Shown piece after piece: positions 28,578 through 30,498 of a DNA stretch of 30,498 bases. Below the pieces are notes generated by a model. That model was not told the DNA's origin, searched no databases, and saw only the letters and a list, made by a program, of their open reading frames with translations. Position 1 is the stretch's first letter. Each line of letters starts with the position of its first letter. Source of the stretch: Clostridiaceae bacterium (lineage in GTDB: Bacteria > Bacillota > Clostridia > Saccharofermentanales > Fastidiosipilaceae); NCBI GenBank assembly GCA_012800515.1, contig JAAZJE010000003.1:1-30498 (forward strand), read 5' to 3'. Made by a program: the position numbers and the translations under genes.

Positions 28578-29444
28578 ATGATTATTGACGTACACAACCA
28601 TCCCGATTGGCACGGACACGATCTTGATCGCTTTGTCGCCAACATGGACAAATACGGGATCGACAAGACTTGGTTGCTGAGTTGGGAATGTCCGAACCAT
28701 GAGTATGAGTCGAATTATATACACGCAATTCCGAACCCCGGTCCGGACGGACCGATTTCCTTTGCGCGTTGTCTGAGCTATGCGGAGCGCTGCCCGGATC
28801 GTTTTGTGCTAGGTTATGCTCCGGATCCGCGCCAGCCGTTCGCGGTGCAGAAGTTGCGTGCCGCCGTGGAGATTTTCGGCGTGCGGGTCTGCGGCGAGGT
28901 CAAGTTGCGGATGTTCCTGGACAATTGGGATGCGCTGGATATGTACCGCTATTGCGGCGAAGCCGGCCTGCCCGTGATTGTGCACCTGGACTATCGTCTG
29001 TATTGTCAGGACTCACAGAACGCCTACCATCAGGATTGGTGGTACGGCGGCGCGATCGAGAACTTTGAGAACGCCACCGCCGCCTGTCCCGAGACGAACT
29101 TCCTCGGTCATGCACCGGGCTTTTGGGCGCATATCTCCGGCGATGACAAGTACCTGACCGAGTCCTATCCCTCCGGCAAAGTTCAGCCCGGCGGCAAGCT
29201 CATCGCGATGCTCGATAAATATCCGAACCTCTATTGCGACATCTCCGCCGGCTCCGGCTGCAACGCCTTGAGACGTGACCCGGAATTCGCCCGCGGCTTC
29301 CTGATTGAATATCAGGATCGGATCTGCTACGGTCGCGACTATTTCGACAATATTCATCAGGAGTTCCTGAACAGCCTCGACCTGCCGCAGGAAGTCCTCG
29401 ACAAAATCTACTTCAGAAACGCTCTCAAGTTGGTACCGCTGTGA
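28578..29444 (+). CDS. Amidohydrolase-2 family metal-dependent hydrolase, copy 1
   Basis: The 288-residue protein is a TIM-barrel amidohydrolase of the type that hydrolyses or decarboxylates small acids and lactones. The metal-binding HxH is in IDVHNHPDWHG near the N-terminus, with later ligand candidates in VIVHLDY, the FLGHAPGFW histidine and CYGRDYF. The start at ATG 28578 is set by GGAGGG 8 bases upstream and by the paralogue's N-terminus. It overlaps the next gene by four bases (GTGA). The two proteins are about 87% identical by hand count (about 37 differences in 288 positions) and equal in length, so this is a recent tandem duplication. Substitutions cluster at residues 37-49, 143-150 and 187-204, which may reflect different substrates. 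Substrate unknown. Confidence 0.88.
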   Translation: MIIDVHNHPDWHGHDLDRFVANMDKYGIDKTWLLSWECPNHEYESNYIHAIPNPGPDGPISFARCLSYAERCPDRFVLGYAPDPRQPFAVQKLRAAVEIFGVRVCGEVKLRMFLDNWDALDMYRYCGEAGLPVIVHLDYRLYCQDSQNAYHQDWWYGGAIENFENATAACPETNFLGHAPGFWAHISGDDKYLTESYPSGKVQPGGKLIAMLDKYPNLYCDISAGSGCNALRRDPEFARGFLIEYQDRICYGRDYFDNIHQEFLNSLDLPQEVLDKIYFRNALKLVPL

Positions 29445-30307
29445 TCATTGACGTACACAATCACCCCGATTGGCACGGTTACGATCTTAATCGTTTCGTT
29501 GCCAACATGGATGAGAACGGGATCGACAAGACCTGGCTACTGAGTTGGGAGAGTCCGAACCACGAGTACAATCCGATCTACATAGACCTAATTCCGAACC
29601 CCGGACCGGACGGGCCGATTTCGTTTGCCCGCTGCCTGAGTTATGCGGAACGTTGCCCGGAGCGCTTTGTACTCGGCTATGCGCCGGATCCGCGCCAGCC
29701 GTTTGCCGTACAAAAACTGCGCGCCGCCGTGGAGATTTACGGCGTGCGGGTCTGCGGCGAGATCAAGCTACGGATGTTCCTGGACAATTGGGATGCGCTC
29801 GACATGTACCGCTATTGCGGCGAAGCCGGACTTCCCGTTATAGTACACCTTGACTATCGCCTGTATAGCGCAGGGTCGAATGGCGCCTATCACCAAGATT
29901 GGTGGTACGGCGGCGCGATTGAGAACTTTGCCAACGCCATCGCCGCCTGTCCCGAGACGAACTTTCTCGGCCACTCGTCGGGTTTCTGGTCACATATATC
30001 CGGAGATGATCAGTACTTGACTGAGTTCTTCGGCTCCGGCAAAGTGCAACCCGGCGGCAAGCTGATTGCGATGCTAGACAAATATCCGAACCTATATTGC
30101 GACATCTCCGGCGGCTCCGGCTACAGCGCTTTAAAGCGCGATCCGGAATTCGCCCGCCGCTTTCTGATCGACTACCAAGATCGGGTCTGCTACGGTCGCG
30201 ATTATTTCGACAATATCCATCAGGAGTTCCTGAACAGCCTCGACCTGCCGCAGGGTGTCCTCGACAAAATCTACTATAAAAACGCTCTGAAGCTGGTACC
30301 GCTGTAG
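29441..30307 (+). CDS. Amidohydrolase-2 family metal-dependent hydrolase, copy 2
   Basis: This 288-residue paralogue of the preceding gene starts with GTG at 29441, overlapping the previous stop as GTGA. No ribosome binding site is visible before the GTG, so translation is probably coupled to copy 1. The metal-binding positions are kept: HNH at the N-terminus, VIVHLDY, the LGH histidine (here FLGHSSGFW) and CYGRDYF. Both copies are intact, with no frameshift and the same C-terminus (NALKLVPL), so both are likely functional. The loop after FLGH changes from APGFWAH to SSGFWSH, close to the presumed active site. The pair is followed by repeat DNA, with no recognisable terminator before the window ends. 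Confidence 0.88.
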   Translation: MIIDVHNHPDWHGYDLNRFVANMDENGIDKTWLLSWESPNHEYNPIYIDLIPNPGPDGPISFARCLSYAERCPERFVLGYAPDPRQPFAVQKLRAAVEIYGVRVCGEIKLRMFLDNWDALDMYRYCGEAGLPVIVHLDYRLYSAGSNGAYHQDWWYGGAIENFANAIAACPETNFLGHSSGFWSHISGDDQYLTEFFGSGKVQPGGKLIAMLDKYPNLYCDISGGSGYSALKRDPEFARRFLIDYQDRVCYGRDYFDNIHQEFLNSLDLPQGVLDKIYYKNALKLVPL

Positions 30308-30310
30308 AGG

Positions 30311-30498
30311 CCCTGAGTCGTGGGACTCGCTAACAGACAATAACAGGCACTAACAGACAATAACGGGCGTTTTCCGGGGCCGACGAATCTGTTTTCGACA
30401 ACTTTGCAGTTTGTGTCCCGCCGGGGGCCTTTTCCGAGGTCTGTGCGGGGACATTAGTTGCAAACTTGCCGAAAGCCCTGAGTTGTGGGACTCGCTAA
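30311..30498. repeat. Second locus of the 166 bp repeat family, reverse orientation, open at the window edge
   Basis: CCCTGAGTYGTGGGACTCGC occurs at 30311 and again at 30476, a period of 165 bp. Between them lie the family's inverted-repeat arms, TTTCGACAACTTTGCA (30393-30408) and TGCAAACTTGCCGAAA (30459-30474), in the orientation opposite to the array at 4882-5352. The second unit continues beyond the window. Short CAGACAATAAC repeats lie in the linker. Confidence 0.85.

Overview
The window looks like chromosome from an anaerobic Bacillota (Clostridia-like) bacterium with moderately high G+C. I cannot name the species. The clues are strong AGGAGG-type ribosome binding sites, sigma-A-like promoters, hairpin-plus-T terminators, a tRNA gene with encoded CCA, and an LplB/YtcP-type ABC importer with a long lipoprotein binding subunit. 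No phage, insertion sequence, plasmid or CRISPR module is visible.

Layout. Positions 1-733 hold the 5' part of a secreted or membrane-anchored protein of unknown function that runs off the left edge. Positions 734-1776 are non-coding and repeat-rich: an upstream regulatory region, a 107-108 bp repeat in tandem, a 27 bp tandem array, a possible 36-residue small ORF and a 14 bp tandem array. Then come adenine deaminase and ribose-5-phosphate isomerase A (minus strand), a 0.8 kb intergenic block holding 2.6 copies of a 166 bp repeat, and a minus-strand run: EF-G-like GTPase, lipoprotein, family 4 glycosidase, peroxiredoxin, Gfo/Idh oxidoreductase, two multi-pass membrane proteins, and a deoC plus metallo-beta-lactamase-fold pair. 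tRNA-Arg(CCG) has its own promoter and terminator and diverges from a plus-strand importer operon (two permeases and a binding lipoprotein, no ATPase). Next are a small membrane protein, a convergent MATE exporter, a PdxA-family dehydrogenase, a glycosyltransferase pair (GT2 polyprenyl-phosphate sugar synthase type plus a large GT-C-like integral protein), a GNAT acetyltransferase, and two tandem, nearly identical amidohydrolases. The window ends in another copy of the 166 bp repeat family in the opposite orientation.

How the genes fit together. Adenine deaminase, RpiA and DeoC are compatible with nucleobase, ribose and deoxyribose salvage feeding the pentose phosphate pool. The importer, family 4 glycosidase, Gfo/Idh enzyme and PdxA-like enzyme suggest use of plant or mucus sugars and sugar acids. 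The GT2/GT-C pair suggests polyprenol-linked sugar transfer on the outer face of the membrane.

The most unusual content is repeat biology. A structured repeat of about 166 bp occurs on both sides of a 25 kb gene block. Several unrelated tandem arrays sit in intergenic DNA, and repeat-like low-complexity insertions occur inside otherwise conserved enzymes, most clearly RpiA. The tandem amidohydrolase pair is the other feature most worth attention. All protein assignments come from motif reading by eye, not from database searches.
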